Origin: Streptomyces uncialis
Lineage (GTDB): Bacteria > Actinomycetota > Actinomycetes > Streptomycetales > Streptomycetaceae
Reading direction: 5' to 3'
NCBI RefSeq assembly: GCF_001905345.1
Contig: NZ_LFBV01000001.1
Span: 879,321 to 943,320 of the forward strand
Length of the DNA: 64,000 nucleotides
Shown here: positions 44,545-53,224 of the stretch, in pieces
How the letters are laid out: every line of letters starts with the position of its first letter
Position numbering within the stretch: the stretch's first letter is position 1
Made by a program: the position numbers and the translations under genes
Notes under the pieces: generated by a model
Seen by the model: the letters and a program-made list of their open reading frames with translations, nothing else
The model's database searches: none
Told to the model about the DNA's origin: nothing

Positions 44545-45837
44545 ATGAGTTATCGCGAGGTCGTCTCGAAGGCCGTGGGCGCCTGGGCGGTGGTCGCCGT
44601 GGGCGCGCGGCTGCCCGTCGCCATGGCGCCTCTCGCCCTGGTCTTCTTCGTGCGCGAGCGGCCCGGCGGATACACCCTGGGCGCCGCGCTCGCCGCCGTG
44701 TACGTGGTCGGGGAGATCGTCGGCGCGCCCTTGCTCGGGATGCGGATGCGGTCCGAGCGGGCCAGACCGCATCTCGCCGCCGGGCTGTGCGTGGGCGCGG
44801 CGGCCTTCGTCGGGCTGGGGCTGCTGCCGGGCGGGCACCCACTCGTGCTCGGCGTGCTCGCCTTCGTCGCGGGCGCGGCACCCGCTGCCGCGCCGGGCGG
44901 GCTGCGCGCGCTGCTGACCACCCTCGTCCCCGACCGGGCGGTCACCCAGGTGCTGTCCGTCGAGTCCATGCTCACCAACGCGGTGTGGGCCGCGTCCCCG
45001 GCCCTTGTCGCCGGACTCGCCCTCGGGGTGGCACCCGCCACGCCGCTGCTGCTGGCCGGAGGCTTCATGGGCGCGTCGGTCGTGGGGCTGTGGCTGCTGC
45101 CCCCGGGCTGGACCTCGGATCCGGACGACCGGGGTGGCGAGCCGATGGCGCGGCTGATGGCGCGCGTCTGGCCCGTGTACGTGCTCGGGGCGGCCGGCCT
45201 TGCCCCGCTGGCCCTCGCCGAGCTGGTGCTGCCCGCCCTTCTGGAGCATCGCGGTGTGGGTGTGGGCTGGACGGGGCCGCTGCTCGCGGGGCTGTCCGTG
45301 GGCGCGGCGGCGGGGGCGTACGTGTACGGGCTGCGGAGCTGGCCGGGGCGGCTGCCCACGCAGGGTCTCGTGTTGCTCTGCGGCCTCCTGACCTGCGTGA
45401 TCGTCGTGGCCCTGGTTCCGAACACCGCGGTTCTCGCCGTCGCCCTGGCCTGTGGCGGTGTCCTCCAGGCGGGTGCCCTGCTCGCGCGCAACCTGTCCCT
45501 GCGGGAGGTGCTGCCGCCCAGCGCGGTCGCCGCCGGCTACTCGCTGATGTACGCGGCGGTGGGCGCCGGATACGCGGCGGCGGGGTCCCTCGCGGGCGTC
45601 CTGCTCGGGGTCACCACTCCGTCCGGCGCGATGCTCGCCGGCGTCGGGCTCACCGCGGTGCTGATCGTTGTCGCCGCGGTGGGCGAACGACGGTTGACCG
45701 CACGGGTGCGGTGTGGCGGGGGGTCGTCCCCGCTCGCCGGGTCCGGCGGTGGAGCGTCGTCAGCGCGCGGGGAGGGCGGTGCCCGACCGGAAGGTGCGCC
45801 GGTACGCGGTGGGCGTGACACCGAGGGCGGCCTGTAG
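44545..45837 (+). CDS. MFS transporter
   Basis: A protein of 430 residues with about 12 membrane segments, e.g. AVGAWAVVAVGARLPVAMAP, LGAALAAVYVVGEIVGAPLL, PLLLAGGFMGASVVGLWLLP and AAVGAGYAAAGSLAGVLLGV. Sugar or drug specificity is not evident. ATG 44545 (MSYREVVSKA) is the natural start. The last 26 codons overlap the end of the convergent GlxA-type gene by 78 bp; this tail is Gly/Arg-rich, so the gene has probably grown into its neighbour after losing an earlier stop. Confidence 0.88.
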   Translation: MSYREVVSKAVGAWAVVAVGARLPVAMAPLALVFFVRERPGGYTLGAALAAVYVVGEIVGAPLLGMRMRSERARPHLAAGLCVGAAAFVGLGLLPGGHPLVLGVLAFVAGAAPAAAPGGLRALLTTLVPDRAVTQVLSVESMLTNAVWAASPALVAGLALGVAPATPLLLAGGFMGASVVGLWLLPPGWTSDPDDRGGEPMARLMARVWPVYVLGAAGLAPLALAELVLPALLEHRGVGVGWTGPLLAGLSVGAAAGAYVYGLRSWPGRLPTQGLVLLCGLLTCVIVVALVPNTAVLAVALACGGVLQAGALLARNLSLREVLPPSAVAAGYSLMYAAVGAGYAAAGSLAGVLLGVTTPSGAMLAGVGLTAVLIVVAAVGERRLTARVRCGGGSSPLAGSGGGASSARGEGGARPEGAPVRGGRDTEGGL

Positions 45838-46926
45838 ATGCTGGCGCATGGACTGCGCGGTCCCGAACCCGGCGTCCTGAGCCACCTGGTCCATGGACAG
45901 GGCGCTCGACTCCAGCAGATGCCGGGCCCGCTGCACACGCTGGTGGGTGAGCCACTGACCGGGACTCACCCCGACCTCCTCACGGAACCGACGCGTGAAC
46001 GTGCGTACGGACATGGACTCGCGGGCCGCCAGATCCCGGAGCTGGAGCGGCTCGTGCAGCCGGGCCAGGGCCCAGGCCCGCGCGCTTGCGGTGGTCGCCA
46101 GCCGGGGCTCCGGCACGGGCCTCTCGATGTACTGGGCCTGGCCCCCGTCGCGGTGCGGGGGGACGACGGTGCGGCGGGCCACGTCGTTGGCGACCGCGGA
46201 GCCGTGGTCCCGGCGTACGACATGGAGACAGAGGTCGATGCCGGCGGCGACCCCCGCGGAGGTGAGCACATCGCCGTCGTCGACGAACAGGACGTCCGCG
46301 TCGACCTCGACCCGGGGGAAGAGGCGTTGGAAGTGGTCGGCGGAGGACCAGTGGGTGGTGGCGGGGCGGCCGTCCAGCCAGCCCGCCGCGGCGAGGACGT
46401 AGCCACCCGTGCAGATGGACATCAGCCGGGTGCCGGGGCGGACGTACCCGAGCGCGGTGGCCAGTTCGCCGGTGAGTTCGCCCTTCTCGAAGACGGGCCC
46501 CAGCTGGTAGGAGGCGGGCACCACGACCGTGTCGGCGGTGGCGAGGGCCTTGGGTCCGTTCTCCACGAGGATCGAGAAGTCGGCCTCCGCGCGGACCGGC
46601 CCCGGGGCCCGGACCGAACAGGTCACGACCTCGTACAGCCCCCGCCCGGCGGCATCCCGCGCGCGGCCGAAGATGCGCTGGGGGATGCCCAGTTCGAAGG
46701 GCAGGACACCGTCGAGCGCGAGGACGACCACGCGGTGCGGGGGCGCGGCCGGTATCGGGTCCTGTGGCGGGCGGGGGACTTGGTCCGGCATCGGGTCCCG
46801 TGCCGGGCCGGGGGCCTGGTCCGGTACCGGGTCATGGACCGGCGCCGCCGCTGGTTCGGGTACGAAGGTTCGGGACCAGGTGGTCCGGGGCGGGGAAGGC
46901 CGGGACTCGGGGCGCTGGGGAGCCAT
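45760..46926 (-). CDS. GlxA-family transcriptional regulator (DJ-1/PfpI plus AraC HTH)
   Basis: A protein of 388 residues. A Pro/Asp-rich stretch of about 60 residues precedes the class-I glutamine-amidotransferase-like domain: VVVLALDGVLPFELGIPQRI, DTVVVPASYQLG, and MSICTGGYVLAAAGWLDGRP, with the elbow Cys in SICTGG. Two AraC HTH motifs follow (LQLRDLAARESMSVRTFTRR; MDQVAQDAGFGTAQSMRQHL). The family often senses small nucleophiles or amines. It is divergent from an MFS gene (46998) and converges on another, so it probably controls one of these transporters. Confidence 0.92.
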   Translation of the reverse strand: MAPQRPESRPSPPRTTWSRTFVPEPAAAPVHDPVPDQAPGPARDPMPDQVPRPPQDPIPAAPPHRVVVLALDGVLPFELGIPQRIFGRARDAAGRGLYEVVTCSVRAPGPVRAEADFSILVENGPKALATADTVVVPASYQLGPVFEKGELTGELATALGYVRPGTRLMSICTGGYVLAAAGWLDGRPATTHWSSADHFQRLFPRVEVDADVLFVDDGDVLTSAGVAAGIDLCLHVVRRDHGSAVANDVARRTVVPPHRDGGQAQYIERPVPEPRLATTASARAWALARLHEPLQLRDLAARESMSVRTFTRRFREEVGVSPGQWLTHQRVQRARHLLESSALSMDQVAQDAGFGTAQSMRQHLQAALGVTPTAYRRTFRSGTALPAR

Positions 46927-46997
46927 GGCCCGATCCTAGTGAACGCTGGCCTTCGGGCCACTCGTCCGAGGTGTCATGTGCACGGAGGCTGTCATGT

Positions 46998-48446
46998 GTG
47001 ACTCAGGCAGCGACCACTCCACCGGGCGGCACCCCGGACCCGACGGCCCCCGCCGACCACTCGGACCCCCCGCGGCGGACCGTGCCGACCCCCGGCCCCG
47101 GCCCCAGCGCCATGTCGACTCCCGGTCCTGGCTCTGTGCCGAATTCCGATCCCGGTCCCGTGTCGACTTCCGGTCCCGGTCCCGGGCGGCGCGCGGGGCG
47201 ACGAGTCCACCGCGCGTGGCTCGTCGTCGCCGTCGCGTTTGTGACGATCATCGGGGCGGCCGCCTTCCGGTCGCTGCCGGGGCTGCTGTTCGATCCGCTG
47301 GAGGAGGAGTTCGGCTGGTCACGGGGCACGATCGGGCTCGCGGTCTCGGTGAATCTCGCCCTGTACGGGCTGACGGCCCCGTTCGCCGCCGCGCTCATGG
47401 ACCGCTTCGGCGTCCGGCGGGTGGTCGCCACCTCGCTGACCGTGATCGCCGTCGGGTCCGGCGCCACGGTGTGGATGACCGAGCCCTGGCAACTCGTCCT
47501 CGGCTGGGGTCTGCTGGTGGGACTGGGCGCGGGCTCGATGGCCCTGGCGTTCGCCGCGACGATCGCCAACCGGTGGTTCACCGCGCGCCGGGGCCTGGTG
47601 ACGGGGCTGCTCACGGCCGCCGCCGCGTCCGGTCAGCTGATCTTCCTGCCGCTGCTCTCCTGGATCGTGGCGAACCACGCCTGGCGTGCCGCCGCCGTGA
47701 CGGTGTCCCTGACCGCGCTGGCCGTCGTGCCGTTCGTCTGGCTGCTGCTGCGGGACCACCCGGCGGACGTGGGAGCCGCGCCCTACGGCGCGACGGAGTT
47801 CGTACCCAAGCCGCCACCGGTGCGGGGCGCGGCGCGGCGGGCGGTGTCCGCGCTGTTCGCGGCGGCGCGCACGGGGCCGTTCTGGCTGCTCGCGGGCTCC
47901 TTCGCGATCTGCGGGGCGTCCACCAACGGTCTGATCCAGACCCACTTCATCCCGGCGGCGCACGACCACGGCATGCCGATCACGGCTGCGGCCGGGCTGC
48001 TCGCCCTCATCGGGATCTTCGACGTGATCGGGACCGTCGCCTCCGGATGGTTCACCGACCGCTACGAGTCCCGGCGGCTGCTGGCGGTCTACTACGCGCT
48101 GCGCGGGATCTCGCTGCTGTTCCTGCCGATGCTGCTGGCTCCGTCGGTACAGCCGCCGATGCTGTTCTTCATCGTCTTCTACGGGCTGGACTGGGTCGCC
48201 ACCGTGCCGCCGACCATCGCACTGTGCCGCGAGCACTACGGCGAGGACAGCGCGATCGTCTTCGGCTGGGTGCTCGCCTCCCACCAGGTGGGCGCCGCCC
48301 TGGTCGCCTTCCTCGGCGGGGCCGCGCGGGACGTCTTCGGGTCGTACGACGTGGTCTGGTACGCGTCGGGGGCGTTGTGCGCGGCTGCCGCGCTGATGGT
48401 GCTGATGATCCGCCGAAAGCCCGTGCCCTCGGCTCGACCTGCCTGA
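46998..48446 (+). CDS. MFS transporter (monocarboxylate/oxalate-formate antiporter-like)
   Basis: A protein of 482 residues from GTG 46998, with GGAGG 9 bases upstream. The N-terminal 70 residues are Pro/Ser/Gly-rich (repeats of PGPG and DPGP). Twelve membrane segments follow: VVAVAFVTIIGAAAFRSLPG, EEEFGWSRGTIGLAVSVNLA, FAAALMDRFGVRRVVATSL, ANRWFTARRGLVTGLLTAAA. The FGWSR and YGLTAPFAAALMDRFG motifs are those of the MCT/OFA group. A divergent GlxA regulator lies 71 bp upstream. The stop TGA lies in a CCTGCCTGA repeat unit. Confidence 0.9.
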   Translation: MTQAATTPPGGTPDPTAPADHSDPPRRTVPTPGPGPSAMSTPGPGSVPNSDPGPVSTSGPGPGRRAGRRVHRAWLVVAVAFVTIIGAAAFRSLPGLLFDPLEEEFGWSRGTIGLAVSVNLALYGLTAPFAAALMDRFGVRRVVATSLTVIAVGSGATVWMTEPWQLVLGWGLLVGLGAGSMALAFAATIANRWFTARRGLVTGLLTAAAASGQLIFLPLLSWIVANHAWRAAAVTVSLTALAVVPFVWLLLRDHPADVGAAPYGATEFVPKPPPVRGAARRAVSALFAAARTGPFWLLAGSFAICGASTNGLIQTHFIPAAHDHGMPITAAAGLLALIGIFDVIGTVASGWFTDRYESRRLLAVYYALRGISLLFLPMLLAPSVQPPMLFFIVFYGLDWVATVPPTIALCREHYGEDSAIVFGWVLASHQVGAALVAFLGGAARDVFGSYDVVWYASGALCAAAALMVLMIRRKPVPSARPA

Positions 48447-48464
48447 CCTGCCTGACCTGCCTGA
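48438..48464. repeat. 9-bp family tandem repeat, 3 units, containing the MFS stop codon
   Basis: CCTGCCTGA is present three times exactly. The TGA of the first copy ends the upstream gene. On the minus strand the unit is AGGTCAGGC shifted by one base, matching the AGGTCA core seen elsewhere. The remaining 300 bp before 48774 show no gene. Confidence 0.9.
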
Positions 48465-48773
48465 TCCGGCGTCGGCGTGCCCGTGCCGCGTGCCCGTGCC
48501 GGCCGGGCCGTCCGGGCTGCCTGGGGACAGCCGGAGGAGCATCCGGGGGAACGAATCGGGGGAACAAACGGCGCGGCCCTAGACTTGCGAGAACAGGGTG
48601 GCCCCGGGTGTACCGGTGGCCCTCCGTACCGGCACGGCGACGGCCGACCGGCGGCACCATCGGTGAAGGCCACCCGAGGGACACCGTCCCGGAGGCGCCG
48701 ACCCGGAGGTGTCTCCCGTACCCCCGCCGCGCAGGTCGCACCACGGCTCACGGACGACGAACGGAACAGCGGC

Positions 48774-49823
48774 ATGGCTCTGTCGATCACCAAGACGCAC
48801 GGCAGCCTCAATGACATCCTCGTCATCGACGGCGCCCCCACCGACCACTTCGCACCGGGTGACGTCGAGCGCGCGGTGCGGCTGCTGTGCGACCGGGAGA
48901 ACGGCCTGGGCGCCGACGGCGTGTACTTCATCGACGACCACCGTGACGGCAGCGCGCAGGCCCACTTCTTCAACCCCGACGGTTCCGCGTCCCTGCTGTG
49001 CGGCAACGGCATGCGCGGTGCAGGCCGTCTGCTGCTGGACCGCTACCAGGCCGAATCGGTCGTCCTGCGCACAGGCCCGTACGCGTTCACCGTGCGCGCC
49101 GCCGAGACCAGCGGGCACGGTGTACGCCGGGTGTCCGTGGAGCTGCCGCCCGTCGACTTCACCCCGGCGGAGCCGATCGTCGCGGACGTGGCGTGGCCGT
49201 TCGTGGACGAGACGCTGTCCGCCTACCACCCGACCCGCCGGGTCTCGGCCGTCGCCGTGCCGAACTCGCATCTGATCACCGTGCTGGGCGGCGAGGACGG
49301 TACGGACGGGCGGGGCGGCGCGCACGACGCGTACGACGAGACCGAGCTGATCACCACCGGCACCCGTGTGGCGCGGGCGGCGGGCAGCTTCCCGATCGGC
49401 GCGAACGTGTCCTTCGTGCGCCCCCTGGCCGCGACGGAGGTGTTCGTGCGGACGTTCGAGCGCGGCGCGGGCCTCACCCCGTCCTGCGGTTCGGGTGTCG
49501 CCGCTTCCCGCGCGGTGCTGTCCCGCCTGGGACGGGTCGAGCCGGGCACGCCCGTCGTCGTCCGCAACCCGGGCGGGGTCGCCCGGAGCTGGATGCAGGT
49601 CGAGGGCGACCGGTGGCAGCCGGTCCTGGAGGGCAACGCGACGAACGTGTACGCGACCGAGCTCGACCCGTCGGCGCTGCTCGTCGAGGGGCCCGTCCGC
49701 TACGAGAGCACTGTGTTCACGGACGAGATCCACGCCTTCGCCGCGTTCAACGGCGAGAACCTCGTGGCGCTGAAGGAAGCGGGTGTCGAGACGACGCTGG
49801 AGCCCGCCGCGTCCGCGTTCTGA
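48774..49823 (+). CDS. Diaminopimelate epimerase-family protein (DapF homologue)
   Basis: A protein of 349 residues, longer than the usual 270-290. Both catalytic Cys are present: NPDGSASLLCGNGMRGAGRL (the DapF NxDGS...CGNGxR motif) and GAGLTPSCGSGVAASRAVL. GRVEPGTPVVVRNPGG follows. The extra length lies mostly in the middle (GGEDGTDGRGGAHDAYDETE) and the C-terminus. No lysine or peptidoglycan genes adjoin, so it may be a second epimerase with a different substrate, such as 3-hydroxyproline or a non-ribosomal amino acid. It ends with a strong hairpin at 49830. The ribosome site of ATG 48774 is weak. Confidence 0.88.
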   Translation: MALSITKTHGSLNDILVIDGAPTDHFAPGDVERAVRLLCDRENGLGADGVYFIDDHRDGSAQAHFFNPDGSASLLCGNGMRGAGRLLLDRYQAESVVLRTGPYAFTVRAAETSGHGVRRVSVELPPVDFTPAEPIVADVAWPFVDETLSAYHPTRRVSAVAVPNSHLITVLGGEDGTDGRGGAHDAYDETELITTGTRVARAAGSFPIGANVSFVRPLAATEVFVRTFERGAGLTPSCGSGVAASRAVLSRLGRVEPGTPVVVRNPGGVARSWMQVEGDRWQPVLEGNATNVYATELDPSALLVEGPVRYESTVFTDEIHAFAAFNGENLVALKEAGVETTLEPAASAF

Positions 49824-49829
49824 GACGCG

Positions 49830-49862
49830 AGCGCCCTCCCGCCTGGCCGGCGGGAGGGCGCT
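49830..49862 (+). terminator. Hairpin terminator after the DapF homologue
   Basis: AGCGCCCTCCCGCC and its exact complement form a 14-bp stem around a 5-base loop, starting 7 bases after the stop codon. The following 49868-49980 stretch is a degenerate CCGGGTGCCC/GGACGGTCCG repeat without a gene, up to the convergent peptidase. Confidence 0.88.
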
Positions 49863-49987
49863 GTGTGCGTCTGGACTGTCCGGGTGCCCCTGGACGGGTC
49901 CGGGTGCCCTTGGGCGATCCGAGTGTTTCCGGACGGTCCGGGTGCTCTCAGGCGGTCCGCGTGGTCCGGGTCATCCGTGTGCCGGGG

Positions 49988-51562
49988 TCAGCGGCCGGAG
50001 AAGGGGAGGCGGGCCGGTACCGGGGCGAGGTTCGGCGAGGCGGACCGGGAGTCGGCCGCGGCTTGCGGGTCGGCCGCGCAGGTGACGTCCCGGGCGGGAA
50101 GCCGTCCGGTGATCAGATACGTCGTGGTGTGCTCGTCGGCGCAGGTGCTGATCCCGAGCGAGTACACGCCGTGGCCCTGCCCCTCGTCCACGGTGACGAG
50201 CCGCGAGCCCTTCAACGCCCGGCGCAGGCCCTGCGCCGCGACCAGAGGGGTCTGCGAGTCCCATTCGTTCTGGACGATGAGCGCGGGGACCTTGTTGTCG
50301 ACCTTGGTGGCCGCTTCGAGCGGGCGGTCCCAGAAGGCGCACGGGAAGACGTTCGAGACGGAGTCGCCGTACAGCGGGTAGCGGACACTGTCGCGCCGGG
50401 AGTCGGCCTGGTAGACGGCCGGGTCGGTGGGCCAGCGGGCGTCACCGCACATGATCGCGAGATAGCTCGCCAGCTCGTTGTCGGTCGGCACGAAGGTCGG
50501 GAAGGTCGGGACGGGCTTGCCCGCCGCGGCGTCCCGGAGCAGCCCCAAGGTGTCGGCGGCGACCGACGGGTGGGTGATCTGCCAGCGTATGTACTCGCGG
50601 ACCTCGGCACCGTCGAACACGGTCCCGCCGAGGTCGAGCGGCTCCCGGTCGGCGCGCGCGACGATGTCCCAGAACAGCCTCTCGACCTCGGCGGACGTGT
50701 CACCGAATCCGTACCGCGCCGAATTGCGTGCGGTCCACGCCGTCCAGCGGTCGAACGCGGTCTCCGCCTGCACCGCCCATGACTGCGACATGCTGCGCCA
50801 GACCCGCTTGGGGTCGACCGCGCTGTCCAGGACGAACCGGTCGGCCCGCTGCGGGAACAACTGGGTGTACACAGACCCGAGATAGGTCCCGTACGACAGC
50901 CCGAAGTACGAGATCTTCCGCTCACCGAGGGCCGCGCGGATGATGTCCATGTCGCGTGCCGTGTTGCGGGTGCTGATGTGCGGGAGCGTGTCCTTGTTGA
51001 GGTTCCGGCACCCTTGCGCGATGTCGCGCGCCCAGGCGACATCCTTGGCGAACGTCGCGTCCTTGTACGGCCGGTACGTCAGCCGCTCGTCGGCGGTGGT
51101 CGTCCCGCAGGCGAGAGGACTGCTGGCGCCGACTCCGCGCGGGTCGAAGCCGATCAGGTCGTACCGGTCCTTCACGGACTGCGGCAGAAGACCGCTCAGC
51201 GCGAGGGGGTAGAAGAGCCCGGAGCCGCTGGGGCCACCCGGGTTGAAGAGCAGGACACCGCGGCGCTTGGCCGGGTCGGCGGCCTTGATCCGTGACAGCG
51301 ACAGTTCGAGCTTCTTGCCGCTCGGCTTGCGGTGGTCGAGAGGCACGTCGAGGGTCGTGCACTCGACGGTCGCGGGGACGTCGGCGTCGCAGCCCCGCCA
51401 GGTCAATGAGGACATGGCGGCCGACGCGGTGGCCGCTACGTTCACCGACGAGCCGGGGTCGGCCGTGGGGGTGGCCGCTGCCGTGGTGCTGAGAAGTGTG
51501 GGGGCGAGTACCGCGGCGACGCCCAAGGCGATCTTGGAGGTCGCTCTTCGTCTCAGGAGCAT
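49988..51562 (-). CDS. Secreted alpha/beta-hydrolase peptidase (tripeptidyl aminopeptidase type)
   Basis: A protein of 524 residues with a Sec signal, MLLRRRATSKIALGVAAVLA, and a probable cleavage near the AAATPTA region. Landmarks are LLFNPGGPSGSG (oxyanion), DLIGFDPRGVGAS, the nucleophile elbow FGLSYGTYLGSVYTQL with Ser, and a C-terminal DEGQGHGVYSLG with the catalytic His. These are the features of the SlpD/SlpE/Tap mycelium-associated peptidases of Streptomyces. A paralogue with the same architecture lies at 56279-57778. It acts outside the cell. Start 51562 is fixed by the signal peptide. Confidence 0.9.
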   Translation of the reverse strand: MLLRRRATSKIALGVAAVLAPTLLSTTAAATPTADPGSSVNVAATASAAMSSLTWRGCDADVPATVECTTLDVPLDHRKPSGKKLELSLSRIKAADPAKRRGVLLFNPGGPSGSGLFYPLALSGLLPQSVKDRYDLIGFDPRGVGASSPLACGTTTADERLTYRPYKDATFAKDVAWARDIAQGCRNLNKDTLPHISTRNTARDMDIIRAALGERKISYFGLSYGTYLGSVYTQLFPQRADRFVLDSAVDPKRVWRSMSQSWAVQAETAFDRWTAWTARNSARYGFGDTSAEVERLFWDIVARADREPLDLGGTVFDGAEVREYIRWQITHPSVAADTLGLLRDAAAGKPVPTFPTFVPTDNELASYLAIMCGDARWPTDPAVYQADSRRDSVRYPLYGDSVSNVFPCAFWDRPLEAATKVDNKVPALIVQNEWDSQTPLVAAQGLRRALKGSRLVTVDEGQGHGVYSLGISTCADEHTTTYLITGRLPARDVTCAADPQAAADSRSASPNLAPVPARLPFSGR

Positions 51563-51765
51563 TGGAGTGCCTTCGTTCGCTGGGATGGTGAATGGCGCTC
51601 TTCAGTGGTCCGGAGGGACGGACCGCGGGGTCGTCGGACAGGCTAACGGGCGTACGGCGTACGTGAGTTCGGATGCGCGATTTGACCTGGTTGGATGCCC
51701 TGCCCGAAGGGTTCCCGGCGCCGAAGGGGGTGCGGGCGGAGCGGGCGCGATGGGGAGCGGGCGTG

Positions 51766-52809
51766 TCATTCGCGCGATGTCATGCGGTAGAGCGCCGCCC
51801 ACTGTTGTTCGTCGAGGTCCTTCGGCAACGCGCCCGTCGCGACGCGGTGTCGTGCGGCCCATGCCCGTACCGCGCGCCGGGACAGCGAGGGGCTCGCGGC
51901 CGTGGCGATCTGTTCGAGGCCGCGGCCCTTGCCGGTGAACACCCGGCGTACGAAGTCCTGGTACCCCGCGCGGTCGGACGCAGCGACGAGGGGCCTGGCC
52001 CGGCGGGTGGCCGTCAGGAGTCCCCCGTCGACGTTCGGACGAGGACGGAACGCGGCGGCGGGAACCCTGCGGGCGAGCCGGAACGCGTACCAGGGCCACC
52101 ACTGCGCGGTCATCATCGTCGCCCCGCCGACACCGGCCCGTCGCCGCGCGACCTCCCACTGCACCAATAGGACAGCGTTGGTCCAGCCGGACGAGGTCAG
52201 TACGCGGCGCAGCATCGGGGTCGTCTCGTGGAAAGGGAGGTTGCCGACGAGCACATGCGGGGTGGCCGGTGCGCGGAAGCGGAGGAAGTCGGCGTGCACC
52301 AGGGTGGTGGACGGGTTCGTGCGCCGCCGTAGCCGTTCCACCCGGCGGGGGTCGATCTCGACTCCGGTCAGAGGCCGGCCGAGGGACTGGAGCGGAAGCG
52401 TCAGCGCGCCGTCACCCGTACCGATCTCGATGATGGGCCCGTCGGTGCGGGCGACGAGGTCCACGAACGCGCGGATCGTGGCCCGGTCCACGAGGAAGTT
52501 CTGGCCCAACTCGTGCCGTCCGCCCGGTGAAGCAGGGGCGAGGGGTGAGCCGGGAGCGGTGGGTGGTTCGGGGGCGTTCGCCGTACGTGGATCGGTGGGG
52601 GCGCTGGAGGTGCCCGCACCGCGGCCGGCGGTGCGGCGAGGGTCGTCTTCGGCCCGGCGATCGGTCCGGGGCGCGGAACGCGACCTGGACGCGGATGCGG
52701 ACAAGGACGAGGACCCGGACCCGGACGGCGTGGGCCTGGGCTGGGTGCGGGCCCGGTCATGGGACGGGGTGCGGCGGTCGGGGGAGGAGGGCTGATGGTG
52801 CCTGGGCAC
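51766..52809 (-). CDS. erm: 23S rRNA (adenine-N6) methyltransferase, Erm family
   Basis: A protein of 347 residues from GTG 52809, chosen because GGAG lies 5 bases upstream. The Rossmann methyltransferase core starts at about residue 100: HELGQNFLVDRATIRAFVDL, IIEIGTGDGALTLPL (motif I), GVEIDPRRV, and LVGNLPFHETTPML (motif IV, NLPF). The product methylates A2058 and gives macrolide-lincosamide-streptogramin B resistance. The first 100 residues are a Ser/Pro/Arg-rich tail with no in-frame ATG or GTG that would allow a shorter protein. A promoter and an RFR-type leader peptide lie upstream, so expression is probably drug-inducible. Confidence 0.92.
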   Translation of the reverse strand: MPRHHQPSSPDRRTPSHDRARTQPRPTPSGSGSSSLSASASRSRSAPRTDRRAEDDPRRTAGRGAGTSSAPTDPRTANAPEPPTAPGSPLAPASPGGRHELGQNFLVDRATIRAFVDLVARTDGPIIEIGTGDGALTLPLQSLGRPLTGVEIDPRRVERLRRRTNPSTTLVHADFLRFRAPATPHVLVGNLPFHETTPMLRRVLTSSGWTNAVLLVQWEVARRRAGVGGATMMTAQWWPWYAFRLARRVPAAAFRPRPNVDGGLLTATRRARPLVAASDRAGYQDFVRRVFTGKGRGLEQIATAASPSLSRRAVRAWAARHRVATGALPKDLDEQQWAALYRMTSRE

Positions 52810-52973
52810 GGGAACTCCGCGGCTTCGAGGTGAGCCGGGCAGCACGAAGGGCCGTCCGGCGGGGTCGCTCGGAAACGGCGGTACGTCTCGTCTACGGGAT
52901 CAGCGCGGACCGGCACAGGCCCATGGGGCCGGCCGTGGTCGGCGAGGACCGACGAGGAGTGGGGACGCCGCCG

Positions 52974-53003
52974 CTAGAAGCGACGGAATCGGGTTGCTGC
53001 CAT
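52974..53003 (-). CDS. Candidate erm leader peptide MAATRFRRF
   Basis: A nine-codon ORF with a Shine-Dalgarno AGGTG (53012-53016 on the plus strand) 8 bases upstream, 29 bases after the predicted transcription start. It encodes MAATRFRRF. The Arg-Phe-Arg triplet is the +X+ motif at which macrolide-bound ribosomes stall in ErmD-type leaders. The stop is 164 bp before the erm start; small hairpins (GGCCC-CAT-GGGCC; GTCGG...CCGAC; CGGCT...AGCCG just before the erm ribosome site) fill the gap. Translation or transcription attenuation is the likely use. Confidence 0.6.
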   Translation of the reverse strand: MAATRFRRF

Positions 53004-53038
53004 GCTTGCGACACCTGAGATTCCACACATGGTCCAGG

Positions 53039-53067
53039 ACGTTAGGCGCCATCGAGCACGGGCTCAA
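53039..53067 (-). promoter_or_regulatory. Promoter of the erm leader transcript
   Basis: On the minus strand TTGAGC (53067-53062) and TAACGT (53044-53039) are separated by exactly 17 bp. The start would be near 53032, giving a leader of roughly 220 bases before erm, with the stalling peptide at its beginning. The rest of the space up to the flavin monooxygenase stop is gene-free. Confidence 0.65.
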
Positions 53068-53224
53068 ATGGATTTCCCGGTTCGGGGCCGCGACCCGGTT
53101 CCCCCTGTTGGGCGGGATGGGGCGGAGCGGGCGGTGCGGGGGCGGGCGGTGCGTGGGGCGGGCGGCGCGGTGGTGGGGGCTTGCGCGGGAGTGCGGGACG
53201 GCGGACTCAACCGCGGTGCCCGAA

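Noticed and set aside
52894..52924. Second possible erm leader ORF, MGLCRSALIP
   Set aside because: It has no Shine-Dalgarno sequence and no stalling motif; the MAATRFRRF ORF has both and sits just after the promoter.
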